Origin: Bacilli bacterium | GTDB lineage: Bacteria > Bacillota_I > Bacilli_A > RF39 > UBA660 | DNA length: 40,898 nucleotides | Direction of reading: 5' to 3' | NCBI GenBank assembly: GCA_017473105.1 | Contig: JAFUNE010000021.1 | Coordinates: 1 to 40,898, forward strand | Shown: positions 17,712 to 27,597 of the stretch, in pieces | How positions within the stretch are numbered: the stretch's first letter is position 1 | Layout: every line of letters starts with the position of its first letter | The notes under the pieces: model-generated | What the model saw: the letters and a program-made list of their open reading frames with translations, nothing else | Told to the model about the DNA's origin: nothing | The model's database searches: none | Position numbers and translations under genes: made by a program

Positions 17712-18305
17712 ATGTTAAACAAAAAGAATAATGAGTTAAATAATTTAATCGAGCAAACAAAGAAAAAAGAAAAAGTAAAAAAAGAACAAGTTGATATAAA
17801 TTGGATTATCAAAATATTAATAATGTCATTCTGTATCTCATTTGGTTTATCATTTGTATCAGAAATGACTATTCCTAATTTATCATTACTATTTGGTATT
17901 ATAGTAACATTATTATTTATTGGATTAGGTATATTATTTGATATTATTGGAGTATCTGTAACAAGTTCAGATGAAGCGGTTTTTCACTCAATGAACTCAC
18001 GTAAAGTTAAAGGTGCTTCAGTAGCAGTAAAATTTAAAAAGAATGCTGATAAAGTAGCAAGTTTCTGTAATGATGTTATTGGAGATATTTGTGGTATCGT
18101 ATCAGGTGCTGCAGGAACTACTATAGCAGCAATTATTATAACTACATATGATTTTAATCCGTTAATAGTAACATTAACAGTATCAGCAACAATTGCAGCC
18201 TTAACAATAGGTGGTAAAGCTGTAGGTAAAAGTTTTGCTATTAATAAAAGTGATATTATTTTATATGAATTTGCAAAATTTGTAGCTAATTTTTATAAAA
18301 AATAA
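17712..18305 (+). CDS. oapA: OLE-associated membrane protein OapA
   Basis: This 197-residue protein has a basic Lys/Glu N terminus, about four membrane spans (about 31-50, 56-80, 126-146 and 150-170) and a conserved-looking cytoplasmic segment (FDIIGVSVTSSDEAVFHSMN, about 76-95). At the edge of the third span it has Asp121-Val-Ile-Gly-Asp125, the DxxxD motif described for OapA of Bacillus halodurans. Size and topology also match. OapA dimers bind OLE RNA and localise it to the membrane. The gene lies 100 bases after the RNA terminator and 19 before a kinase-like gene. It is not in the isoprenoid/DNA-metabolism operon where ole/oapA usually sit. Confidence 0.85.
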   Translation: MLNKKNNELNNLIEQTKKKEKVKKEQVDINWIIKILIMSFCISFGLSFVSEMTIPNLSLLFGIIVTLLFIGLGILFDIIGVSVTSSDEAVFHSMNSRKVKGASVAVKFKKNADKVASFCNDVIGDICGIVSGAAGTTIAAIIITTYDFNPLIVTLTVSATIAALTIGGKAVGKSFAINKSDIILYEFAKFVANFYKK

Positions 18306-18324
18306 AAATATTTCAGGAGGGTTT

Positions 18325-18993
18325 ATGATATACAAGATAGGAAATAGAAAAGAAGATCTTAATGGTAAAAGAATACGTAAAATAGCAACAGGTGAAAAAG
18401 GCGATGTTTATAAGTATAAAGGAGAAGCTATAAAATTATTTAATCCTGATGAAGAATTACCAATGACACAAGATGTAGCTGAATACTTAACTAAAATTCA
18501 AACATCAAGAATTTTATTACCGAGAAAATTAGTATTTTATGAAGATGCTTTTAGAGGATATACATTAAGATTAGTTCAAAAGAAAGGTAATAGTAGAAAA
18601 TTAATAACATTACCTGGAGAAGCATTAGTAGAAAATGTAGAAACAATAGAAAGAGATATAAGAACATTAAGTGATAAAAAAGTATTATTAAATGGTATTA
18701 CACCAGATAATGTATTATTTAATGGAAGACTTTATTTAACAGATCCAGCACACTATAAATTATTAGAATTATATGGAACTGAAGATTTAGAAAGATTAAA
18801 TAAATATCAATTTCATGTATTATTTACAGAATTAGTTTCACAAGAACTAAGAAGATGTAGTTATCCACCAGCAGTAGCTGCTTATATGAGAGATTTACTA
18901 CGTATAAAAGATGTAGATCAACCAACTAGTGAATATTTAAAAGAAATCGTAGATCCAGAAGATACAATAAAACAAATTGTAAAGAAATTTTAA
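18325..18993 (+). CDS. Degenerate protein-kinase-fold protein
   Basis: This 222-residue protein is a small kinase-like fold. A glycine-rich loop (TGEKGDVYKYKGEAIKLF) carries Lys37 as the ATP-anchoring lysine. The region LNGITPDNVLFNG (122-134) aligns with the catalytic loop HRDLKPxN: Asn129 is kept, but the HRD aspartate is Gly124 and the loop lysine is Thr126. LYLTDPA contains Asp140 in the DFG position. It may therefore bind nucleotide but is probably a pseudokinase or an unusual kinase. It follows oapA by 19 bases with an AGGAGG site, so it is likely cotranscribed with it. A terminator follows. Confidence 0.7.
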   Translation: MIYKIGNRKEDLNGKRIRKIATGEKGDVYKYKGEAIKLFNPDEELPMTQDVAEYLTKIQTSRILLPRKLVFYEDAFRGYTLRLVQKKGNSRKLITLPGEALVENVETIERDIRTLSDKKVLLNGITPDNVLFNGRLYLTDPAHYKLLELYGTEDLERLNKYQFHVLFTELVSQELRRCSYPPAVAAYMRDLLRIKDVDQPTSEYLKEIVDPEDTIKQIVKKF

Positions 18994-19026
18994 AAAAAGA
19001 GGCAAGTTATTATAACTTGTCTTTTT
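18993..19026 (+). terminator. Rho-independent terminator
   Basis: A long stem centred on 19010 (GCAAGTTA pairing with TAACTTGT, extended by A/T pairs) is followed by TTTTT, directly after the kinase-like gene. Confidence 0.88.
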
Positions 19027-19068
19027 ATGTTAAATATTGTAAAATAAAATAAGTTTTGAGGTGATAAT

Positions 19069-20652
19069 ATGATACAAGTTAATAACGTAAGTTTAAAATT
19101 TGGTAAAAGAACATTATTTGAAGATGTTAATATAAAATTCACTAATGGTAATTGTTATGGATTAATCGGAGCTAATGGTAGTGGAAAATCTACATTCTTA
19201 AAATTATTAAGTGGAGAATTAGAAACAACTACAGGAGAAATAGTAATTTCAAAAGGTGAAAGATTATCTATTTTAAAACAAGACCACTATGAATTTGATG
19301 ATAAAAGAGTAATTGATGTTGTTATTATGGGTAACACTAAATTATATGAAATAATGGTTGAAAAAGATAAGATGTATCAACAAACAGAATTTACTGATGA
19401 AGATGGTATGAAATTAGCTAATCTAGAAGCAGAATTCATGGAATTAGATGGATGGAATGCTGAACCGGATGCAGCTCAATTATTAAATAATTTAGGTGTA
19501 CCAGAAGATGTACATTATATGAATATGGGTGATATTCCAGTTAAATTACGTGTTAAAGTTTTATTAGCACAAGCACTATTTGGAAACCCTGATATCTTAT
19601 TATTAGATGAACCTACAAACAGTTTAGACTTAGAAGCAATTAGATGGTTAGAAGAATTTTTAATTAACTTCAATAATACAGTAATAATTGTATCTCACGA
19701 TAGACACTTCTTAAATAAAGTTTGTACACATATCGCAGATATAGATTATTCAAAAATTAAGTTATATGTAGGTAACTATGATTTCTGGTATGAATCAAGT
19801 GAATTACTACAAAGACAAATGAAAGAATCTAATAAAAAGAAAGAAGAAAAAATAAAAGAATTACAATCATTCATTGCAAGATTCTCAGCAAACGCATCAA
19901 AAAGTAAGCAAGCAACATCTCGTAAAAAAATGTTAGAAAAAATTCAATTAGATGAAATAGTTCCATCTAGTAGAAAATATCCATATATTGATTTCAAAAT
20001 TGAAAAACCAGCTGGAAAAGAAATCTTAAAAGTAGAAAACCTAACTAAAATAGTTGATGGTAGAAAAATACTTGATAAAGTATCATTCACAGTATTAAAA
20101 GGTGATAAGATTTGTTTCTTAGCTGAAGACGATATGTCTAAGACAATGTTATTTAATATTTTAATGGGTAAAGAAAAATATGATAAAGGTACAATAGAAT
20201 GGGGTAAAACAATTATTCCAGGTTACTTACCACAAGATAATACAGAATATTTTAAATCAGATAAAAATATAATGGAATGGATAGGCGAGTACTATGATAT
20301 AAAAGATGAAACAGTAACTCGTGGATTCTTAGGAAGAATGTTATTTAGTGGAGAAGATGTATTTAAGAAAGTAAATGTTTTATCAGGAGGAGAAAAAGCA
20401 CGTTGTATGCTATCAAAAATCATGTTAGAACAACCAAACTTCTTAATTATGGATGAACCTACAAACCACTTAGATCTTGAAAGTATAACATCTTTAAATA
20501 AGGGATTATGTAACTTCCAAGGAGAAGTATTATTTACTTCACGTGACTATGAATTAAATTCAACAGTTGCTAATAGAGTAATAGAAATTAAACCAGAAGG
20601 TACAATAGTAGATAGAAGTATCCCATATGAAGAATATATTGAAAAGAAATAA
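19069..20652 (+). CDS. ABC-F family ATPase (YkpA/YbiT-like) with one degenerate ATP site
   Basis: This 527-residue soluble tandem ABC protein is of the translation-factor class. NBD1 has Walker A GANGSGKST (34-42), Walker B ILLLDEPTNSLD and switch His210. NBD2 has the intact signature LSGGEK (438-443) and Walker B FLIMDEPTNHLD. By contrast, the NBD1 signature position reads IPVKLR (156-161), the NBD2 Walker A reads LAEDDMSKT (351-359), and its switch residue is Arg492. The decayed elements all belong to the same composite site. The linker between domains is Lys/Gln-rich as in ABC-F proteins. ABC-F proteins act on the ribosome, so the likely role is translation rather than transport. Confidence 0.85.
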   Translation: MIQVNNVSLKFGKRTLFEDVNIKFTNGNCYGLIGANGSGKSTFLKLLSGELETTTGEIVISKGERLSILKQDHYEFDDKRVIDVVIMGNTKLYEIMVEKDKMYQQTEFTDEDGMKLANLEAEFMELDGWNAEPDAAQLLNNLGVPEDVHYMNMGDIPVKLRVKVLLAQALFGNPDILLLDEPTNSLDLEAIRWLEEFLINFNNTVIIVSHDRHFLNKVCTHIADIDYSKIKLYVGNYDFWYESSELLQRQMKESNKKKEEKIKELQSFIARFSANASKSKQATSRKKMLEKIQLDEIVPSSRKYPYIDFKIEKPAGKEILKVENLTKIVDGRKILDKVSFTVLKGDKICFLAEDDMSKTMLFNILMGKEKYDKGTIEWGKTIIPGYLPQDNTEYFKSDKNIMEWIGEYYDIKDETVTRGFLGRMLFSGEDVFKKVNVLSGGEKARCMLSKIMLEQPNFLIMDEPTNHLDLESITSLNKGLCNFQGEVLFTSRDYELNSTVANRVIEIKPEGTIVDRSIPYEEYIEKK

Positions 20653-20687
20653 ATAATTTAGTATATTTAAAATGTAGAGGTGAAAAT

Positions 20688-21218
20688 ATGGAAAAAAATA
20701 AATCAATCTTTTTATGGATAGGTATAGGTGTATTAATAGTAGGATTATTAGTAGCAACTATGTTTATTGACGGTGGAGAAGAAACTTCACAAACACAAGG
20801 ACAATTAGATGTAAATCAAATAATTGCTAATGCTGAAAGAGAAAGTAAAGCGATTACAGAAAGTCAAATGAAAGAATTAGCAAACATTAATATGACTACA
20901 TATTTAGATTATTATAATGGAACAGAATCACAAATAATCTTTGTTGGAAGACCAACATGTCCATATTGTGAAATAACACAACCATTAGTAAGAAAAATTG
21001 CTAAAGATTATGACTTAAACATTAGTTATTTAAATACAGATGAATTCTCTGATGATGATAAAGCAAATTTTGTAAGACATAATGAACAATTCTCTGAAGG
21101 ATATGGAACTCCAATGATATTAGTTGTATCTAATGGAGAAATTAAAGCAATGTTAGAAGGTTTAACAGATTCAGAACATTTAATCGAATTTTTTAAAGCT
21201 TATAATATAATCCAATAA
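20688..21218 (+). CDS. Membrane-anchored thioredoxin-like protein
   Basis: This is a 176-residue protein with an N-terminal signal anchor (about 7-28) and an extracytoplasmic linker. The thioredoxin fold contains the active-site Cys91-Pro-Tyr-Cys94 and the cis-proline loop YGTPMI. The CPYC dipeptide is typical of glutaredoxins and some extracytoplasmic thioredoxins. It probably reduces or isomerises disulfides of exported proteins. GAGGTG precedes the ATG, 35 bases after the ABC-F gene, and a PH-like gene follows at 12 bases. Confidence 0.82.
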   Translation: MEKNKSIFLWIGIGVLIVGLLVATMFIDGGEETSQTQGQLDVNQIIANAERESKAITESQMKELANINMTTYLDYYNGTESQIIFVGRPTCPYCEITQPLVRKIAKDYDLNISYLNTDEFSDDDKANFVRHNEQFSEGYGTPMILVVSNGEIKAMLEGLTDSEHLIEFFKAYNIIQ

Positions 21219-21230
21219 TAGGAGGATAAT

Positions 21231-21695
21231 ATGAATAATCAAGTATACAAAAAAGTATTAGAATTTAAACATAGACATCCTGGTACAGTAGCATGGAGAT
21301 TAAAACAAAATTCTTCAATTATTGAAAAACATCTTAACCCAGAAGAAGAAGTATTATATGCTTTTGCAGCTCAAAAAAATGATAGTAGTTTTGATATCTT
21401 TGGAACAGCAGTAATCGCAATTACAAATAAAAGAATCTTAATCGGAAGAAAAAGAGTAGTTATAGGATATTTCTTAAACGCAATCACACCAGATATGTTT
21501 AATGATTTAAAAGTAGCTGGAGGACTTATTTGGGGAAAAATATATATTGATACAGTAAAAGAATTTGTAACTCTATCAAATATTAGTTTAAGTGCTCTAG
21601 ATGAAATAGAAACAAACATAACAGAATACATGATGGAAGAAAAGAAAAAATACAAAGATAAAGAAAAAGATAAAGATAAAAAAGAAGACAAATAG
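21231..21695 (+). CDS. Bacterial PH-domain-like protein
   Basis: This 154-residue protein lacks membrane spans. The central part (NPEEEVLYAFAAQ, AVIAITNKRILIGRKR) has the beta-strand pattern of bacterial PH (bPH/YdjM-type) domains, with the signature TNKRILIG. The C terminus is a highly charged Lys/Asp/Glu run over the last 20 residues. Function is not assigned; such domains often mediate membrane or oligomer contacts. AGGAGG precedes the ATG. A terminator overlaps its end and closes the operon with the thioredoxin-like gene. Confidence 0.6.
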   Translation: MNNQVYKKVLEFKHRHPGTVAWRLKQNSSIIEKHLNPEEEVLYAFAAQKNDSSFDIFGTAVIAITNKRILIGRKRVVIGYFLNAITPDMFNDLKVAGGLIWGKIYIDTVKEFVTLSNISLSALDEIETNITEYMMEEKKKYKDKEKDKDKKEDK

Positions 21696-21707
21696 TCTTC
21701 TTTTTTG
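21681..21707 (+). terminator. Rho-independent terminator
   Basis: A perfect 10-base-pair stem (21681-21690 with 21696-21705) with an AAATA loop ending in a T run, overlapping the stop codon of the PH-like gene. Confidence 0.88.
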
Positions 21708-21729
21708 TTATAATTTAATTGGTGATAAT

Positions 21730-22941
21730 ATGAGAATAAAAAAAGAAATAAAAGTAATTATTATATTATTCTTATTAGTTATACCTCTAATATTTCTAAG
21801 AAAGGTATTTATAAGAAAATATGATATATTATATGAAAAAAATAAATACATAATAAATGAAATATACGAATACAAAAATAAAGAACATTTATATGAAATT
21901 AATATAAAAAATAATAAACAAGAAATAACTTATTTACTAAATAATGACTTTAATAAAAATAAAAAAATTATAAAAAACTTAAAAGTATATAAAGATGATA
22001 ATATTACTTGTTTACTTCCAATCTATAATCAAAAAATAGAGTATAAGTTATATTGTTTAAAAGATGATATTCAAGTATCTGACTATTATTTAAAAGATAA
22101 TGAATCTTATAAAAAAATATTAAAAAAAGTAAAAAAATATAAAATTAATAATTTTATAGAAAACAATAAAACCACATCATATAAAAAATTAAAAGTATAT
22201 GATAATAATATTTCTAGTGAAGATATATTTACTATTTGGGATTATAAAGGAATAAGTATAATTGAAAAAGATAAAACAAATTATATTAAGTTTTTAGATT
22301 ATGATTTATATGACAATATAAAAACTATAATATATGATAAATATTTTGTATTATTTGAAAATAATCATGTAGACGGAATAAAAAATATTCACTACTATGA
22401 TTTAGAAAAAGATAAGTTAAAAATCTATAATCCAGAAATAATAATTTCAAAAGATTTTTATATTAATGGAGTAGTTGATAATCTAATTTATGTAACAGAC
22501 AATAAAACAAAAAAAGAATATACAATTGATCTAAAAAAAGAAGAAATAATTCAAATTAATAAAGCTAATGAATATTTAACTTATTATGATAATGAATTTA
22601 AAAGTTTAACTAAAAGTGATTACTTTATGGAAAAACAAATCTTCAATAATAAAAAAGTTATTGATAAAAAAATAAGTAACGAAGAACATATAAAAGAAAA
22701 TAATATTTATTATTTCTATGAAGATAATAATTTCTATAGACAAAGAACTAATAGAAATAAAGAATTATTATTTTCTATAGATGAAATAAAAGAATGGAAA
22801 ATAATTTCTAATAAAATAATATTTATTAGTGAGGATATTTTATATTTATATGATGATAATAGGGGATTGGTTCCTATCATTCAAAGTAACGAACTAAACT
22901 ACAATTATGAAAATATTTGTGATTATAAAGAAAAAAAGTAA
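21730..22941 (+). CDS. Anchored extracytoplasmic protein of unknown function
   Basis: This 403-residue protein has one N-terminal membrane anchor (about 8-24, VIIILFLLVIPLIFL) and a long Lys/Asn/Ile/Tyr-rich external domain with many short strand-turn-strand repeats. This suggests a beta-propeller-like or WD-like fold, but no family is recognised. There is no lipobox cysteine. Base composition is the most extreme AT-rich of the neighbourhood. GGTGATAATATG provides the start, and a terminator follows directly. Confidence 0.6.
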   Translation: MRIKKEIKVIIILFLLVIPLIFLRKVFIRKYDILYEKNKYIINEIYEYKNKEHLYEINIKNNKQEITYLLNNDFNKNKKIIKNLKVYKDDNITCLLPIYNQKIEYKLYCLKDDIQVSDYYLKDNESYKKILKKVKKYKINNFIENNKTTSYKKLKVYDNNISSEDIFTIWDYKGISIIEKDKTNYIKFLDYDLYDNIKTIIYDKYFVLFENNHVDGIKNIHYYDLEKDKLKIYNPEIIISKDFYINGVVDNLIYVTDNKTKKEYTIDLKKEEIIQINKANEYLTYYDNEFKSLTKSDYFMEKQIFNNKKVIDKKISNEEHIKENNIYYFYEDNNFYRQRTNRNKELLFSIDEIKEWKIISNKIIFISEDILYLYDDNRGLVPIIQSNELNYNYENICDYKEKK

Positions 22942-22957
22942 TTTTTTTCTTTTTTTG
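22927..22957 (+). terminator. A/T-only intrinsic terminator
   Basis: An 11-base-pair A/T stem (22927-22937 with 22942-22952, a single C-G pair) with a GTAA loop and a T run. It lies between the preceding gene and the tRNA promoter. Confidence 0.6.
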
Positions 22958-22986
22958 TTGATATTTAAGAAAATGTTTGCTATAAT
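22958..22986 (+). promoter_or_regulatory. tRNA operon promoter
   Basis: TTGATA (22958-22963), a 17-base spacer and TATAAT (22981-22986), with a TGC extension. Mature tRNA-Cys begins 13 bases after the -10 box. Confidence 0.88.
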
Positions 22987-22998
22987 CAATATTGCAAC

Positions 22999-23072
22999 GG
23001 GGCTTTAGCCAAGCGGTAAGGCGTGGGTCTGCAACACCCTGATCACCGGTTCAAATCCGGTAGGCCCCTCCA
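22999..23072 (+). tRNA. tRNA-Cys (GCA)
   Basis: A 74-base cloverleaf with an encoded CCA end. The acceptor stem GGGGCTT pairs with AGGCCCC, the anticodon loop CTGCAAC gives anticodon GCA, and the T-loop is GTTCAAAT. A single TATAAT promoter just upstream serves this and the next tRNA. Confidence 0.97.
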
Positions 23073-23076
23073 ATTT

Positions 23077-23151
23077 GCGAATGTGGTTCAATGGTTAGAA
23101 TTCGGCCTTGCCAAGGCTGCGGTGGGGGTTCGATTCCCCTCATTCGCTCCA
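23077..23151 (+). tRNA. tRNA-Gly (GCC)
   Basis: A 75-base cloverleaf with an encoded CCA end. The acceptor stem GCGAATG pairs with CATTCGC, the anticodon loop TTGCCAA gives anticodon GCC, and the T-arm is GGGGGTTCGATTCCCC. It starts 4 bases after tRNA-Cys. The integrated element begins somewhere after this gene. Confidence 0.97.
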
Positions 23152-23190
23152 TTGAGGAATCTGTTCGGAAAATCCGAACTTACATATATG

Positions 23191-23215
23191 AATCATTCGA
23201 AAGAATGATTTTTTT
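23191..23215 (+). terminator. Terminator of the tRNA operon
   Basis: AATCATTC (23191-23198), a GAAA tetraloop, GAATGATT (23203-23210) and a T run. A second small hairpin (GTTCGGA 23163-23169 with TCCGAAC 23173-23179) lies between it and the tRNA. Confidence 0.9.
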
Positions 23216-23260
23216 GTGTTTATAAATCATCCATCCAAAAAAGAAAGGATGGTGAAAATA

Positions 23261-23536
23261 ATGAGGCAATTTAATATTTACAAGTCAACAATGAAATATT
23301 TAACAGATCAAAACTTATCTTTAAATGCTAAAGGTTTATTAAGTATTGTTTTATTTCAAGATGAAATCGTTGGTACTGAAATTGAAAAACTATGTACTGA
23401 TGACAAAGAAACAATTAAAGATGCTTTACTTGAATTAAGAATTAATAAATATGTTAAATATGATACAGAATCAGGTAAGTTAATAGCAGCACCTACTCCA
23501 TATACTGAGTGGGATAAAGATGACTATGAATTATAA
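23261..23536 (+). CDS. Small winged-helix-like protein of the mobile element
   Basis: This 91-residue protein begins MRQFNIYKSTMKYL. It has a helix-strand pattern (SLNAKGLLSIVLF, IEKLCTDDKETIKDALLEL, NKYVKYD) that fits the winged-helix domain found at the N terminus of replication initiator and DnaD-like proteins of Firmicutes elements. ATG 23261 is chosen because upstream in-frame starts overlap the Shine-Dalgarno region. It may regulate or initiate element replication after excision. Family confidence is moderate. Confidence 0.6.
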   Translation: MRQFNIYKSTMKYLTDQNLSLNAKGLLSIVLFQDEIVGTEIEKLCTDDKETIKDALLELRINKYVKYDTESGKLIAAPTPYTEWDKDDYEL

Positions 23537-23550
23537 GAAAGGATTTTATT

Positions 23551-23823
23551 ATGTTAAATATTATAACTAAAGAAACACCTATTGATGAGGAACTTAAAAC
23601 AAGAATTCAATTTATATGTGATTTTTGTAATGTTAAGCCAGTATTTATTAATGGTTCAATACGCAAAGTTGAAAAAACTAATATTAATTATATAGAACCA
23701 AATAAGATAATAATCAAAGGTACTACTTTTCTAGCATTTAATTATTCAAAAGAGATTTATATTAATAATTTAATGACTAAAATAAAACTAAGTGAACTTC
23801 AAGATTATTTGAAGACAATCTAA
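23551..23823 (+). CDS. Hypothetical protein of the mobile element
   Basis: This 90-residue protein is not recognised. It has a mixed alpha/beta pattern and two cysteine-containing spots near residue 20 (CDFCNVKPVF), which is too little for a zinc site. AGAAAGGA precedes the ATG at the end of the previous gene, 14 bases away, so the two are cotranscribed. It probably belongs to the element. Confidence 0.5.
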   Translation: MLNIITKETPIDEELKTRIQFICDFCNVKPVFINGSIRKVEKTNINYIEPNKIIIKGTTFLAFNYSKEIYINNLMTKIKLSELQDYLKTI

Positions 23824-23828
23824 AACTA

Positions 23829-23859
23829 TTGACTTTATTTCAGTAAGTGATATTATAAA
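23829..23859 (+). promoter_or_regulatory. Promoter of the leader peptide / recombinase transcript
   Basis: TTGACT (23829-23834) is followed 16 bases later by TATTAT (23851-23856), or TATAAA at 23854. This would start a transcript carrying the leader peptide, the hairpin and the recombinase. Confidence 0.6.
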
Positions 23860-23902
23860 TAACTAATAAATGAGGTACCTGCCTAGTAATGGAGGTAGAT
23901 TT

Positions 23903-23953
23903 ATGTTAAAATATATACATAAACAAAAGAAAATTTATAATGTTGATTGTTTT

Positions 23954-23983
<30 letters not shown>
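23903..23983 (+). CDS. 26-residue leader peptide before the recombinase
   Basis: An ATG with a near-ideal GGAGGT (23891-23896) six bases upstream opens a 26-codon frame beginning MLKYIHKQKKIYN and ending FRLY. The last ten codons run through the 5' arm and loop of the hairpin at 23954-24006, and the stop sits at the start of the 3' arm. The arrangement suggests that ribosome movement on this small ORF controls hairpin formation, and thus transcription into the recombinase. It has no run of a single regulatory amino acid; Lys and Tyr are over-represented. Confidence 0.6.
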
Positions 23984-25957
<1,974 letters not shown>

Positions 25958-26215
25958 AAATGCGTGGCACGTTTTGTTGCGTAAGCAATGAAAGTGGCGA
26001 TAGCATTTTAACAAAGAAAATATTTTATGAAGATAAAATGTTTTCATCAATTAAAGTACTCTTTTTGAAAGTATGCTAGTAGCATAGTTTCATTAAGATG
26101 TACGATACAAAGGATTCTAAGGAATATTCCTTAGCCCACAGATATCTTGATAGTATGTCAAGATATCTAGGGGGTTATATATTTTGACATACAAAATAAA
26201 GCCATAAAAAAGGAG
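25958..26215 (+). other. Hairpin-rich non-coding region, candidate oriT
   Basis: 258 bases without a gene, directly before the relaxase. It holds an imperfect repeat (26068-26078 with 26080-26090), a perfect 18-base palindrome CTAAGGAATATTCCTTAG (26117-26134) and a perfect 10-base-pair hairpin GATATCTTGA (26141-26150) with 26158-26167. Near 25975-26010 there is a GC-richer segment with TTGC-GTAA-GCAA. MobV relaxases nick oriT sequences with inverted repeats immediately upstream of their gene, so this is the expected place. The nick site cannot be assigned. Confidence 0.65.
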
Positions 26216-26224
26216 TTGATTTTT

Positions 26225-27583
26225 ATAAGTGAATTAGCATATTCTTTCCATTTAGGAAGTAATAAAAATAGAAAAAATAGTGTTAGAAATTCTGCAAAAA
26301 ATAATTTAAGTGGAACTACTTCGATGACTAATAACGGAATACAAGATGCAAAAACTTTATCAAAATGTGATAAGCATAATTATAGAAAATATGATAATGA
26401 ACAAGAACAAATTGTAATAGTAAGAGGTACTTCTTCTCTTTATGAAGATGTTCAAGATTTTTATAAAACTGTATTTGAAGAAGCCCGAATAGAATATAAC
26501 AATAAACAAACTAGAGATGATAGAAAGATAAATGATTACTTTAGAAAAGTTAGCGAAAATTCAAAAAGTGATTTAGCTTGTGAGATAATAATTGAACTTG
26601 GTGATAAGAAATTTTGGGATACAAAAGATTTAGATTATAAAAAGAAAATGACTGAAGTTTACAAAAAGCAAGTTGATGACTTAGAATTAATTGTTCCTAA
26701 TTTTATAGTTTGTAGCGCTATTATTCATTACGATGAAACTAGTCCGCATATGCATGTTGTTGGTGTACCTATTAAGTATAACTGTAAAACCGGTATGTCT
26801 ATTCAAGTAGGAAAAACAGATGTTTTCACAAGAGAATCATTAAGAAAAATACAAGATAAAATGAGAACACTATGTATTGAAGAATATAATAATGAATATA
26901 ATTTGTCTTCAACTTTAAAGAAAAAGCTAAAAGGAAGAAACAGAGATATTCATATATCTAACATGGATAATTATCAAGAAACAAAAGATTTAATCGAAAA
27001 GAATCAAAAAAATATTGATTCAATAAATAACAAATCTTTAGAATTAGAAAAAGAAAATTTAAATATAAAAGATAAAATAAACACATTAAAAAAAGCTCCA
27101 CTTACTAAAGATACTTATTTAATATCCAGTGAAGATAAACAAAAAATTGAAAGTTATATTGATAAAATTGATAAAGTTAATGAAGAATATCATAGTATAA
27201 AAGAACTATCTTCTTCTTTAAATAGTTTAAGTCAAACAATAAAAGAAGATAAAGAAACAATCAAAATACTAACTGAAAATAACAAATCATTAGAATTACG
27301 TGTTAGTAATTTAACTTCTAAAAATAGTATGCAAGAAGAAAGAATTGATGAATTAAGAAAAGATAATTTTAATCTTAAATATAGAGTTCAACAACTAGAA
27401 GAATTCTTTAATAAGTTAATTAAGTTAATAAAAAATATGTTTAAACGAAATGATAAAAAAGAACAGTATGCAGAGTTTGCTAATGACTTGTATGGGCATC
27501 AAATTATTAGCGAAAAAACTATGGAAGATATTAGAATTGCATATAATACTAAAACAAAAGAAAAAGATGATTTTGAGTTATAA
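26225..27583 (+). CDS. mobV: MobV/Pre-type relaxase with abnormal start codon
   Basis: The frame is open from 26216 and encodes about 452 residues from 26225. The MobV signature HYDETSPHMHVVGVP supplies His168, Asp170-Glu171, His175 and His177, the metal-binding relaxase motif. The N-terminal KHNYRKY corresponds to the HNxR motif. The C-terminal half is coiled coil (about 240-400). AAAAAAGGAG (26206-26215) is an excellent ribosome binding site. At the proper spacing the sequence reads ATA AGT GAA, where ATG AGT GAA would be expected. TTG 26216 touches the binding site and the next ATG is about 30 codons inside. The start therefore appears mutated to ATA, which may lower or abolish expression. 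Confidence 0.82.
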   Translation: MSELAYSFHLGSNKNRKNSVRNSAKNNLSGTTSMTNNGIQDAKTLSKCDKHNYRKYDNEQEQIVIVRGTSSLYEDVQDFYKTVFEEARIEYNNKQTRDDRKINDYFRKVSENSKSDLACEIIIELGDKKFWDTKDLDYKKKMTEVYKKQVDDLELIVPNFIVCSAIIHYDETSPHMHVVGVPIKYNCKTGMSIQVGKTDVFTRESLRKIQDKMRTLCIEEYNNEYNLSSTLKKKLKGRNRDIHISNMDNYQETKDLIEKNQKNIDSINNKSLELEKENLNIKDKINTLKKAPLTKDTYLISSEDKQKIESYIDKIDKVNEEYHSIKELSSSLNSLSQTIKEDKETIKILTENNKSLELRVSNLTSKNSMQEERIDELRKDNFNLKYRVQQLEEFFNKLIKLIKNMFKRNDKKEQYAEFANDLYGHQIISEKTMEDIRIAYNTKTKEKDDFEL

Positions 27584-27597
27584 CACTCATTATCATC

